This document shows positions 28,218-36,338 of a stretch of DNA of 64,000 nucleotides, piece by piece (positions within the stretch are counted from its first letter, which is position 1; each line of letters starts with the position of its first letter). The translations under genes and the position numbers were made by a program. Origin of the DNA: Streptomyces oryzae (lineage in GTDB: Bacteria > Actinomycetota > Actinomycetes > Streptomycetales > Streptomycetaceae); NCBI RefSeq assembly GCF_017676365.1, contig NZ_JADKMA010000002.1, positions 1 to 64,000 of the forward strand, read 5' to 3'. The notes beneath the pieces were generated by a model that saw nothing but the letters and a program-made list of their open reading frames with translations, was not told the origin of the DNA and did not search any database.

Positions 28218-28774
28218 GTCGCCTCTTCTCTAGCTCGACGAGCTGTCGTACCAGGGTCAACATCCAACCAGGCCGAAAACGTTCCCGCACTGGCCTTCAT
28301 TCCCGGACTTTTTTGGCCGGGAGGCCGGATAGTTGCCGGGTGGCGGCGAATGGGCCGTATTGCAGGGGTTGGGAGCTTTCCTTCGGTGGCCGTCGGTTGT
28401 GGTCCGTCGGTGTGTTCGGTCTTTTGTTGGATCTGTGACGGTGGGTGGTGGCGGGGTCTGCCAGTGGCGCTGGCAGGTCCTCGTCGTGCCGTTGTGTTGT
28501 CGTCCGACTCCGGGCCGTTCCAACCCTTCGTTGTGGAGGACGTGCCCGGAGCCTAAATGGTTCATGCCTGGATGGGAACGTGATGTGTGCGGCACCGGAG
28601 CCTGTTATCGAACAGAATATCGAAGGTGAGCTAGCATGACAGTTCCCCTGATCCGTCTCCTGGGTCGCACACTTCCGTCTCCTGGGTCGCGCAACACGTG
28701 CCGTCCTGGGCCTCGGTACCCTCTGACGCGGCAACCCAGCCGTCTCAAGCAGAATTCAGCGAGGAGCGAACCGC
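28218..28774. other. 557-bp divergent gap upstream of parE
   Basis: No gene supported. TATCGAA occurs twice (28606-28612 and 28618-28624) in an AT-richer patch unlike its surroundings, plausibly part of the parE promoter. A 17-bp direct repeat lies at 28652-28690. Confidence 0.5.
28652..28690 (+). repeat. 17-bp direct repeat upstream of parE
   Basis: TCCGTCTCCTGGGTCGC occurs at 28652-28668 and 28674-28690, a 22-bp period (about two helical turns), 85 bp before the parE start. Confidence 0.8.
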
Positions 28775-30898
28775 GTGACCGCCGACATGTCCGTGCCGTC
28801 CACCGCACTGCTGACCGGGGCAGACCGCGAGGGCGGTTCCAATTACACCGCGCGGCATCTGCTTGTCCTGGAAGGGCTGGAAGCTGTCCGCAAGCGGCCG
28901 GGCATGTACATCGGCTCGACCGACAGTCGTGGCCTGATGCACTGCCTCTGGGAGATTATCGACAACTCGGTTGACGAGGCACTGGGCGGGTACTGCGACC
29001 GCATCGAGGTCATTCTCCATGAGGACGGCTCGGTCGAGGTCGGTGACAACGGACGTGGCATTCCGGTCGACGTGGAGCCCAAGACAGGGCTCTCCGGTGT
29101 CGAGGTCGTGATGACCAAGCTGCACGCAGGCGGCAAGTTCGGTGGCGGCGCCTACGCGGCCTCCGGTGGTCTGCACGGTGTGGGCGCGTCTGTCGTCAAC
29201 GCGCTCTCCTCCCGGCTGGACGTCGAGGTGGACCTCAACAGCAGGACCCACAGCATCAGCTTCCGCCGCGGTGTGCCCGGCATCTTCACCGAGTCCGGGC
29301 CCGACGCACCGTTCGACCCCTCCAGCGGCCTGCTCAAGGGCAAGAAGATCCCGAAGAACCGCACGGGCACCCGGGTGCGCTACTGGGCGGACCGGCAGAT
29401 CTTCCTGAAGGACGCCAAGCTCTCCCTGGAGACGCTGCAGGCACGCGCCCGCCAGACCGCGTTCCTGGTGCCCGGACTGACGATCGTCGTACGGGACGAA
29501 CGCGGGCTGGAGGACGAGGGCGTTGTCGAGGAGACGTTCCATTACGACGGCGGTATCAGCGAGTTCTGCGAGTACCTCGCGCCGGACAAGGCGGTCTGCG
29601 ATGTGCTGCGGCTCCAGGGGCAGGGCACCTTCAAGGAGACGGTGCCGGTGCTGGACGACCGTGGTCACATGATCCCCACCGAGGTGCAGCGTGAGCTCGG
29701 CGTGGACATCGCGCTCCGTTGGGGCACCGGGTACGACACGACGCTCAAGTCGTTCGTGAACATCATCGCCACCCCCAAGGGCGGCACCCATGTCTCGGGC
29801 TTCGAGCGCTCGGTCACCAAGACGGTCAACGAGGCGCTGCGTACGCACCGGTTGCTGAAGGTCGCGGACGACGACGTCGTCAAGGACGACGCCCTCGAGG
29901 GACTGACCGCCGTGGTGACGGTGCGGCTGGCCGAGCCGCAGTTCGAAGGGCAGACCAAGGAGGTGCTGGGCACCTCGGCCGCCTCGCGCATCGTCGCGCA
30001 GGTCGTGGCCAAGGAGCTGAAGGCGTTTCTCACCTCCTCCAAGCGGGATGCCAAGGCGCAGGCCCGCGCCGTGCTGGAGAAGGTCGCCGCCGCTGCCCGT
30101 ACGCGTATCGCCGCGCGGCAGCACAAGGAAGCGCAGCGCAGGAAGACGGCGCTGGAGTCCTCGGCGCTGCCCGCCAAACTGGCCGACTGCCGCGCTGACG
30201 ACATCGACCGCACCGAACTGTTCATCGTCGAGGGTGACTCGGCGCTCGGCACCGCCAAGGTGGCGCGCAACTCCGAGTTCCAGGCGCTGCTGCCGATTCG
30301 CGGCAAGATCCTCAACGTGCAGAAGTCCTCCGTCTCGGACATGCTGAAGAACGCCGAGTGCGGGGCGATCATCCAGGTGATAGGAGCCGGGTCCGGGCGG
30401 ACCTTCGACATCGACCAGGCCCGCTACGGGAAGGTCATCTTCCTTGCCGACGCGGACGTGGACGGCGCCCACATCCGCTGTCTGCTGCTCACGCTCTTCC
30501 AGCGCTACATGCGGCCGATGGTGGAGGAGGGCCGGGTCTTCTCCGCTGTGCCGCCGCTGCACCGGATCGAGCTGATCAACCCGAAGAAGGGGCAGGACAA
30601 GTACCTGTACACCTACTCGGACAACGAGCTGCGCCAGACGCTGCTGGAGCTGGAGAGGAAGAAGATCCGCTACAAGGAGTCCATCCAGCGCTACAAGGGC
30701 CTCGGTGAGATGGACGCCGACCAGCTGGCCGAGACGACCATGGACCCCCGGCACCGCACCCTGCGGCGGATCAACATCAGCGACCTGGAGGCGGCGGAGC
30801 AGGCGTTCGACCTGCTGATGGGCAGCGAGGTGGCGCCGCGCAGGGAGTTCATCAGCTCCTCCGCCGCGACACTGGACCGCTCGCGTATCGACGTCTGA
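28775..30898 (+). CDS. parE: DNA topoisomerase IV subunit B (ParE)
   Basis: 707 residues from GTG 28775, with GAGGAG at 28761-28766. The GHKL ATPase domain has EIIDNSVDEALGGYCD (catalytic Glu and Asn), DNGRGIP and GGLHGVGASVVNAL. The TOPRIM domain has EGDSALGTA and DADVDGAHIRCLLLTL. The TOPRIM motif reads EGDSALGTA rather than the GyrB form EGDSAGG, as in the second type II enzyme of streptomycetes. With ParC (encoded 7 kb away on the opposite strand) it decatenates daughter chromosomes using ATP. The two subunits are not adjacent, which is normal in this genus. Confidence 0.93.
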   Translation: MTADMSVPSTALLTGADREGGSNYTARHLLVLEGLEAVRKRPGMYIGSTDSRGLMHCLWEIIDNSVDEALGGYCDRIEVILHEDGSVEVGDNGRGIPVDVEPKTGLSGVEVVMTKLHAGGKFGGGAYAASGGLHGVGASVVNALSSRLDVEVDLNSRTHSISFRRGVPGIFTESGPDAPFDPSSGLLKGKKIPKNRTGTRVRYWADRQIFLKDAKLSLETLQARARQTAFLVPGLTIVVRDERGLEDEGVVEETFHYDGGISEFCEYLAPDKAVCDVLRLQGQGTFKETVPVLDDRGHMIPTEVQRELGVDIALRWGTGYDTTLKSFVNIIATPKGGTHVSGFERSVTKTVNEALRTHRLLKVADDDVVKDDALEGLTAVVTVRLAEPQFEGQTKEVLGTSAASRIVAQVVAKELKAFLTSSKRDAKAQARAVLEKVAAAARTRIAARQHKEAQRRKTALESSALPAKLADCRADDIDRTELFIVEGDSALGTAKVARNSEFQALLPIRGKILNVQKSSVSDMLKNAECGAIIQVIGAGSGRTFDIDQARYGKVIFLADADVDGAHIRCLLLTLFQRYMRPMVEEGRVFSAVPPLHRIELINPKKGQDKYLYTYSDNELRQTLLELERKKIRYKESIQRYKGLGEMDADQLAETTMDPRHRTLRRINISDLEAAEQAFDLLMGSEVAPRREFISSSAATLDRSRIDV

Positions 30899-31108
30899 CC
30901 GGTTGCGGCTGCCACCGTCGCCGCCAAAGCCACCGCCACCTGTCGGTCCGTCTCCGGCTGGTGCGTCTCCGAACGGGCCCGGCTCTCCTCGGGGCCGGGC
31001 ATGCGGGTGCCACCCGTCCCTTCGTCCCGTTGACAGGGCCGTCACCTGAAGGGGTGAAGGGACGGGATTGGGCTGAAGGTGATCTTGGGCCTGCGCCCAT
31101 CCTGGGGC

Positions 31109-31594
31109 ATGCGTATCGATGATCCCTGGTACGACGCTCTCGCCACAGGCGGCCCCGAGCCGGGCGATGCCTCCTACGGTCCGCCGTCCGGGCCACTGCG
31201 GCCGGCCCCGGCGGCGGCGCAGGACGTGTATCCGGTTGTCCAGCGCAGTGCGGCCTTTCAGCAGCTCCGACGCCGGTACCGGCGCTTCGTGCTGCCCGTC
31301 AGTGCGGTGTTCCTGCTGTGGTATCTCGGCTATCTCTTCCTCGCTGTGAGCGCACCCGGGGTGCTGGCGAGACCCGTGGCCGGCGTGCTGAACGTCGGCA
31401 TGGCGGCCGGGCTCGCACAGTTCGCCGCAACGTTCCTGCTGGCCTGGCTGTACGCGCGCCACGCCCGGCGGCGCAGGGACCGGCTCGCGCTCGAACTGCG
31501 CTGGGAGACGCAGGAGATGACCCGCGGGGCGGTGTCCGCCGACCTGGCCGGCGGAACGGCGGCGCCTGTCGCGGCCGGGGAGGGCGGGCGATGA
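31109..31594 (+). CDS. DUF485 family membrane protein
   Basis: 161 residues from ATG 31109; a GTG 30 bp upstream is an alternative. The first 45 residues are Pro/Gly/Ala-rich. Two membrane helices follow: FVLPVSAVFLLWYLGYLFLA (about 63-82) and AGLAQFAATFLLAWLYA (about 102-120). The RYRRFVLP and ARHARRRRD flanks are the basic caps typical of DUF485 (YjcH-like). These proteins are regularly encoded next to ActP-type symporters. Here its TGA overlaps the ATG of the symporter (ATGA), so translation is coupled. Its exact role with the symporter is not known. Confidence 0.88.
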   Translation: MRIDDPWYDALATGGPEPGDASYGPPSGPLRPAPAAAQDVYPVVQRSAAFQQLRRRYRRFVLPVSAVFLLWYLGYLFLAVSAPGVLARPVAGVLNVGMAAGLAQFAATFLLAWLYARHARRRRDRLALELRWETQEMTRGAVSADLAGGTAAPVAAGEGGR

Positions 31595-33285
31595 GCGGCA
31601 GCCATCGGATGCTGGCTCTCCTGCTGTTCGGCATCGTGGTCGTCGCCACGCTGGCGATCACCAGATGGGCGGGCAGCAGACGGCAGAGTTCCCCGGAGGA
31701 GTTCTACGCGGGTGGCAGGCTCTTCACCCCCATGGAGAATGGTTTCGCCATCGCGGGTGACTACATGTCCGCCGCCGCCTTCCTGGGCACGGCCGGACTG
31801 ATCGCGCTCTACGGGTACGACGGAATGCTCTATTCCGTGGGCTTCCTGGTGGCGTGGTTGTTCGTTCTGCTACTGGTTGCAGAATTGGTGCGCAACTGCG
31901 GGCGCTTCACCCTCGCCGATGTGATCGCCGTACGGATGCGTGAACGGCCGGTCCGGATCGCGCTGGGGTGCTCCTCGGTGACCGTTTCGGTGCTGTACCT
32001 GGTGGCGCAGTTGGTCGGAGCGGGCAGCCTGGTGGCTCTCCTGCTGGGCGGTCATGGGGGAGCGGTGCGCACCTGGACGGTGCTGGGCGTGGGTGCGCTC
32101 ATGACCTTCTCCATCGTCTGTGGCGGGATGCGGGCGACAACCTGGATCCAGATCGGCAAGGCGCTGCTGCTGATGGGCGGTGCGCTCGCGCTCTGTGTGC
32201 TGGTGCTGCTGCGCTTCGGTGGCGACCTGGGCGCGCTGCTCAGCAGCGCGGCCGAACGCAGCGGCCACGGCAAGGACTTCCTCGCCCCTGGCCTGCGCTA
32301 TGGCGGCGCAGGCTGGTACACCCGGCTCGACGTGCTCAGTCTGGGGCTGGCGCTGATGCTCGGTACGGCCGGACTGCCGCACATTCTGGCGCGCTTCTGC
32401 ACCGTGCCGACCGCGCGGGCCGCCCGTCGTTCAGCAGTGTGGGCGATCGGGCTCGTCGGCGGCTTCTATCTGATGACCATCGTCCTCGGCGCCGGTGCGG
32501 CAGCGCTGGTGGGCACCGGTGCGGTACGTGGGGCGGACCCGTCAGGGAACGCCGCCGTTCCGCTGCTGGCGGCCGAGTTGGGCGGCGGGGTGGACTCCAC
32601 CGGCGGAGCCGCACTGGCAGCGCTGGTCGCCGCCGTCGCATTCGCCACCATCCTGGCCGTCGTCGCGGGCCTCACCCTGGCCGCATCCGCTGCCGCGGCC
32701 CGCGACCTGTACGGGGCGCTCACGCGGCGGGAGCGGCCCGAAGGGTGGCTGCGTGAGGACAGGTGGCGGCGGGAGGACGGGCCTCGGCGTCCGCGCGGCT
32801 GGGAGCCGGCCGTGGACCAGGGAGGGCAGGGGCCGGGGCGCAGGGAGGTGACCGTGGCACGGGTGGCCGCCCTCGTCGTCGGCGCCGTCGCCGTAGGGGT
32901 GAGCCTGCTCGCGCAGCAGCTGAATGTTGCGTTCCTGGTGGGCCTCGCCTTCGCCGTTGCCGCCTCGGCCAACCTGCCCGTGCTGCTGTACGGCCTCTTC
33001 TGGCGGCGCTTCACCTCGCGGGGCGCTGTCTGGTCGGTCTATGGGGGCTTGACTGCCGCAGTGGCACTGATGGTGCTCTCGCCGGTTGTTTCGGGCGGCC
33101 CTCAGGCGCTGTTCCCCGGACGCGACTTCGCGTACTTCCCGCTGGAGAACCCCGGGCTCGTCTCCGTCCCGCTGGGCTTCCTCGCGGGCTGGCTGGGCAC
33201 GCTCCTTTCCCGTCGCGGGAGCGCCGACGCTGCCGCGTACGCCGAGGCGGAGGTGCGCTCCCTCACGGGCGCGGGCGCGGTCTGA
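31591..33285 (+). CDS. Sodium:solute symporter, ActP/MctC-like
   Basis: 564 residues with about 13 membrane segments, family size. Members of the SSS family bring acetate, pyruvate or other monocarboxylates into the cell with sodium or protons. FYAGGRLFTPMENGFAIAGD near residue 38 and the following SAAAFLGTAGLIALYGYDG are core motifs of the ActP branch. TAGLPHILARFCTVP near residue 257 is another. A charged cytoplasmic loop rich in Arg/Glu/Pro (about residues 385-420) is longer than in E. coli ActP. Translation is coupled to DUF485. It converges on a CitA-like sensor kinase with 23 bp between the stops, suggesting that the kinase may control carboxylate uptake, though this is inference. Confidence 0.88.
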   Translation: MSGSHRMLALLLFGIVVVATLAITRWAGSRRQSSPEEFYAGGRLFTPMENGFAIAGDYMSAAAFLGTAGLIALYGYDGMLYSVGFLVAWLFVLLLVAELVRNCGRFTLADVIAVRMRERPVRIALGCSSVTVSVLYLVAQLVGAGSLVALLLGGHGGAVRTWTVLGVGALMTFSIVCGGMRATTWIQIGKALLLMGGALALCVLVLLRFGGDLGALLSSAAERSGHGKDFLAPGLRYGGAGWYTRLDVLSLGLALMLGTAGLPHILARFCTVPTARAARRSAVWAIGLVGGFYLMTIVLGAGAAALVGTGAVRGADPSGNAAVPLLAAELGGGVDSTGGAALAALVAAVAFATILAVVAGLTLAASAAAARDLYGALTRRERPEGWLREDRWRREDGPRRPRGWEPAVDQGGQGPGRREVTVARVAALVVGAVAVGVSLLAQQLNVAFLVGLAFAVAASANLPVLLYGLFWRRFTSRGAVWSVYGGLTAAVALMVLSPVVSGGPQALFPGRDFAYFPLENPGLVSVPLGFLAGWLGTLLSRRGSADAAAYAEAEVRSLTGAGAV

Positions 33286-33308
33286 GACCCCGGAACCCCG
33301 CAGGAACC

Positions 33309-34982
33309 TCACCGGCGCGGCGTGACGTCCTCCGGGTGGAGCGCTTCGGGGAGCACGACAGTGAACTCCGCGCCGCCGTCCGGGCCCTGGCCCACCCGCG
33401 CGGTGCCGCCATGGCGCTCCGCGAGCCGTCGTACGAGTACCAGACCGAGCCCACGGCGGCCGTGTGCGGGTGGTTCCTTGGTGGACCAGCCCTCTGTGAA
33501 GACGGCTTCCCGGTGCTGCGGCGGGACACCGGGGCCGCTGTCGCTCACCCGCAAGGTGAGCCCGGTCTGCCGGGTGCCGGCGTCCGGGACGAGTGCCACC
33601 GTCACCCGCGCACCAGGCGAGCCGGCCGCCGCGTCCAGGGCGTTGTCGACCAGATTGCCCAGCACGGTGGCCAGCTCCGGCGGATCCACCAGACGGTCGG
33701 GCAGCAGGGTGCCAGGGGCGATGCGCAGGGCGACCGAGCGCTCGGCGGCCACCGCCGCCTTGCCGGTCAGCAGCGCGGCGAGCATCGGGTCGCGTATGTG
33801 CTCGGAGAGCTCCTCGGACGTCGCCCGGTGCACCCCGACCGCCTCGCTCAGATAGCTCACCGCGTCCTCGATCATGCCCAGTTGCAGCAGTCCGAGCAGG
33901 ATGTGCATCCGGTTGGCGTGTTCGTGGTCCTGGGCGCGCAGTGCGTCGATCAGCCCCTGGGAGCCGTCGAGTTCCCGGCCCAGAAGCTCCAGTTCGGTCC
34001 GGTCGCGCAGGGTGGCGACGGCCCCTCCGTCGGCGGTCGGCATCCGGTTGGCGACCAGTACCCGGCCGCCGCTGACGGTCAGCAGGTCGGAGCCCGGCAC
34101 CTCACCGGCCAGCACCCTGGCCGTACGCCCGGCGCCCAGGGCGTCCTGCGGGGACAGTCCGATGTGCTGCTCACCCAGGTCGAGCAGCCGCTGCGCCTCG
34201 TCGTTGACCAGCCGGATACGCCCTGTGGAGTCCAGCGCGACGACGCCTTCCCGGATGCCGTGCAGAACGGCTTCCCGTTCGGCCAGCAGCGCGGTGATGT
34301 CCGAGAACGCCAGGTCGTGTGTGCGCTTCTGGAGTCTGCGGAAGACCAGCAGCGCGGCGAGTGCGCCCACGCCGAGCGCCCCGCCCGCGTACGCCAGCAG
34401 TCCGGGGACGGCGCGGGTGAAGCGGTCGCGCACGCTGTCGTAGGCGATGCCGACCGAGACGGCGCCGACGACCTTCCCCGACTCGTCGCGCAGCGGCACT
34501 TTGCCCCGTGCCGATCTGCCCAGTGTGCCCTCGTCGATGTGATGCACCTCCCGGCCGGCGAGCGCCGGTCCCGGGTCCGTGGAGACCCGGTGGCCGAGGC
34601 GGTCGGGCTCCGCGTGCGACCAGCGGATGCCGCGGGTGTCCAGCACCACGATGTAGCTCGCGCCGGTGGCGTGCCGGGTGCGCTCGGCCAGATGCTGCAC
34701 GGGTCCGTTGCGGGAGGGGCCGGCGCCGTCGGCCAGCAGGTCGTCCAGGCCGGGTTGGGCAGCTGTCGCCTGGGCGATGGCCAGCGCCCGGCGGGATGCC
34801 TGGTCGTCGAGCTGGTTGCTGAACGGCGCCAGGAACAGCCCGGTCGCCACGGCGGTCACCCCGGTGACGACCGCCAGCTGCATGAGCAGCACCTGGGAGG
34901 ACACACGTCGCGGCCAGCCGGGAAGACGCAGCTGCTGCCGGGGACCGCGGCGTGCGCGTTGCTGAGGGCGTACGCGGAACAT
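33309..34982 (-). CDS. CitA/DcuS-family sensor histidine kinase
   Basis: 557 residues. Membrane helices near residues 29-51 and 190-212 bracket an extracytoplasmic domain of the Cache/PAS type (ASYIVVLDTRGIRWSHAEPD), as in carboxylate-sensing kinases. A cytoplasmic PAS segment (REAVLHGIREGVVALDSTG) follows. The phospho-acceptor region AQDHEHANRMHILLGLLQLG has the SpoB-like His. The ATPase core has LGNLVDNALDAA (N box), DSGPGVPP and RRGLGLVLVRRL. No response-regulator gene is adjacent, although related S. coelicolor kinases have one, so the partner must be elsewhere or lost. Likely ligand is a small carboxylate, by family only. Confidence 0.9.
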   Translation of the reverse strand: MFRVRPQQRARRGPRQQLRLPGWPRRVSSQVLLMQLAVVTGVTAVATGLFLAPFSNQLDDQASRRALAIAQATAAQPGLDDLLADGAGPSRNGPVQHLAERTRHATGASYIVVLDTRGIRWSHAEPDRLGHRVSTDPGPALAGREVHHIDEGTLGRSARGKVPLRDESGKVVGAVSVGIAYDSVRDRFTRAVPGLLAYAGGALGVGALAALLVFRRLQKRTHDLAFSDITALLAEREAVLHGIREGVVALDSTGRIRLVNDEAQRLLDLGEQHIGLSPQDALGAGRTARVLAGEVPGSDLLTVSGGRVLVANRMPTADGGAVATLRDRTELELLGRELDGSQGLIDALRAQDHEHANRMHILLGLLQLGMIEDAVSYLSEAVGVHRATSEELSEHIRDPMLAALLTGKAAVAAERSVALRIAPGTLLPDRLVDPPELATVLGNLVDNALDAAAGSPGARVTVALVPDAGTRQTGLTLRVSDSGPGVPPQHREAVFTEGWSTKEPPAHGRRGLGLVLVRRLAERHGGTARVGQGPDGGAEFTVVLPEALHPEDVTPRR

Positions 34983-35063
34983 GCGGCGGAACGGTATCCG
35001 CCGGGAGCCACCGGTGCACCAGGCCGGAGGCGGCGCACTGTTCGGTGGTGCGGTCGCTTTGAC

Positions 35064-36011
35064 TCAGGCAGGGGGAGCGGTCGGCAGCTGCTCGATCCGT
35101 ACGACGTCCAGCCGAACCGGGCCGGCCGGTGCGGCACCGCAGCTCGCGGGTACGGGAGGTCCGTCGGCGGTCTCGGTCAGGGTGACGCACCAGTGGCGCC
35201 CGTCCACATGGGCGACGGTCACGCTCCAGTGGGCACTTTTCGGCTCCTGCTGCGCGGCCTGCGAGCCACGCACAGTCAGCGCGTGCGCGCGGCTCTCCCC
35301 TGTGTGCTCCCTTACGGCCAGTTCGGCCGCCTGCCCCGGGCGGTCCCAGGCCGAGCGGCCGCGGCAGCCGTCCGTCAGCACATGGCCGTCCCGTACGGCG
35401 TCCAGTACGCCCTTCACCGCGGGGGCGCCGAGCCGTCCGTACGCGTAGCCGTAGGGCAGCACCAGCAGGGTGGGCGCGAAGCGGTGGCCGCCAATGTGGG
35501 TGATCTCCCAGACGTTCGCACCGCCGGACGCTTCGAGTTCGGCCGCGAGCGGTCGGCCGAGCAGGGCGCAGCAGCGGTCCCGTTTGCCGTTGGTGCACAC
35601 CAGCGCCAGGGGGTCGCCCTCGTACGGCTCCCAGCCGTCACCGCGTACCGGCGCGCCCTCCAGGGTCGCGAAATCCAGCTCGCGCAACTCGTGCAACCTG
35701 TCGCTCGGCAGCACCTTCGTGCGGATCCAGGAGGCGCCCGGAACCGTGCAGGCCAGATAGACACGGTGCGGGGCGCTCGGGGAAGAGCTGTCGGCATGCC
35801 GCCCGGGGCGGCGGATCAGCGCGACCCGGCCACCATGTGCGCCGGCCGCATCGTCGAGCGCCTGCCCGAGCTCCGGGTCGAGATGGCTCTGGACCAGCGC
35901 CTTCTTGCCCCAGGGGCCCGGCTGCTCGATCAGCAGCCAGGTACGGGCCGTCGCCGCCGTCCCCGCGAGGGGTTCGGCAAGGGCCCGGGAGGCCGTCGCA
36001 CACGTGCTCAC
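35064..36011 (-). CDS. Sucrase/ferredoxin-like (thioredoxin-fold iron-sulfur) protein
   Basis: 315 residues from GTG 36011 (VSTCATASRALAEPLAG). Upstream ATGs at 36038 and 36053 are in frame, but an iron box covers 36012-36030, so the downstream start is more likely and the mRNA may be leaderless. Family blocks are TWLLIEQPGPWGKKAL near the N-terminus, CTNGKRDRCCALLGRPLA in the middle (Cys ligands) and ITHIGGHRFAPTLLVLPYG (HxGGH motif). Such proteins have a thioredoxin-like [2Fe-2S] ferredoxin fold, and some act in ferric-siderophore reduction. The iron box supports iron-starvation expression. It lies 81 bp upstream of the sensor kinase gene on the same strand. Confidence 0.82.
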   Translation of the reverse strand: MSTCATASRALAEPLAGTAATARTWLLIEQPGPWGKKALVQSHLDPELGQALDDAAGAHGGRVALIRRPGRHADSSSPSAPHRVYLACTVPGASWIRTKVLPSDRLHELRELDFATLEGAPVRGDGWEPYEGDPLALVCTNGKRDRCCALLGRPLAAELEASGGANVWEITHIGGHRFAPTLLVLPYGYAYGRLGAPAVKGVLDAVRDGHVLTDGCRGRSAWDRPGQAAELAVREHTGESRAHALTVRGSQAAQQEPKSAHWSVTVAHVDGRHWCVTLTETADGPPVPASCGAAPAGPVRLDVVRIEQLPTAPPA

Positions 36012-36030
36012 ACAGGTGAGCCTAACCTGG
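36012..36030 (-). promoter_or_regulatory. Iron box (DmdR/IdeR operator)
   Basis: The minus strand contains the 15 bp AGGTTAGGCTCACCT. It is identical to the core of the 19-bp iron box known in front of the desferrioxamine gene desA, with only the two outer bases on each side differing. It ends directly at the chosen start codon. Confidence 0.88.
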
Positions 36031-36338
36031 GCTGCCATGCGGCGCGCGGGCATGCGCCCGCGCGCCGCGCCACCCCTTGCCCGCCCGCGCGCTTGCCTGC
36101 TTGCACGCCTGTCCGCATGCGCGTCTGTCCGCCTGCGCGCCTACGCGGCTGCCCGCACGCCCTTCGCTGTCGCACTGCCTGCCGCTTCCACCCTCGGCCC
36201 GACGTGATCCTGAGCCGAGGCCCGGGCAGTCCGCTTCGGTACGATCGGCAGCCGTCTCGGGGCCACGGGTCGCAGGTCACAGGGAATCCGGAGCCGCGAG
36301 GCCGTGGGGACACGAACCAGGCAGGAGGGGCGGAACGC

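Noticed and set aside
28636-28974. Small plus-strand frame beginning before parE
   Set aside because: It is out of frame with parE and overlaps its first 200 bases. The translation is Arg/Pro-rich and has no ribosome site.
34983-35063. A response regulator gene for the sensor kinase
   Set aside because: Only 81 bp separate the two neighbouring genes and no receiver domain is encoded on either side.
32763-36338. Upstream extension of the CobW frame through the symporter, kinase and sucrase-like genes
   Set aside because: The extension is out of frame or antisense to three recognised genes. A good AGGAGG site sets the start at 36339.
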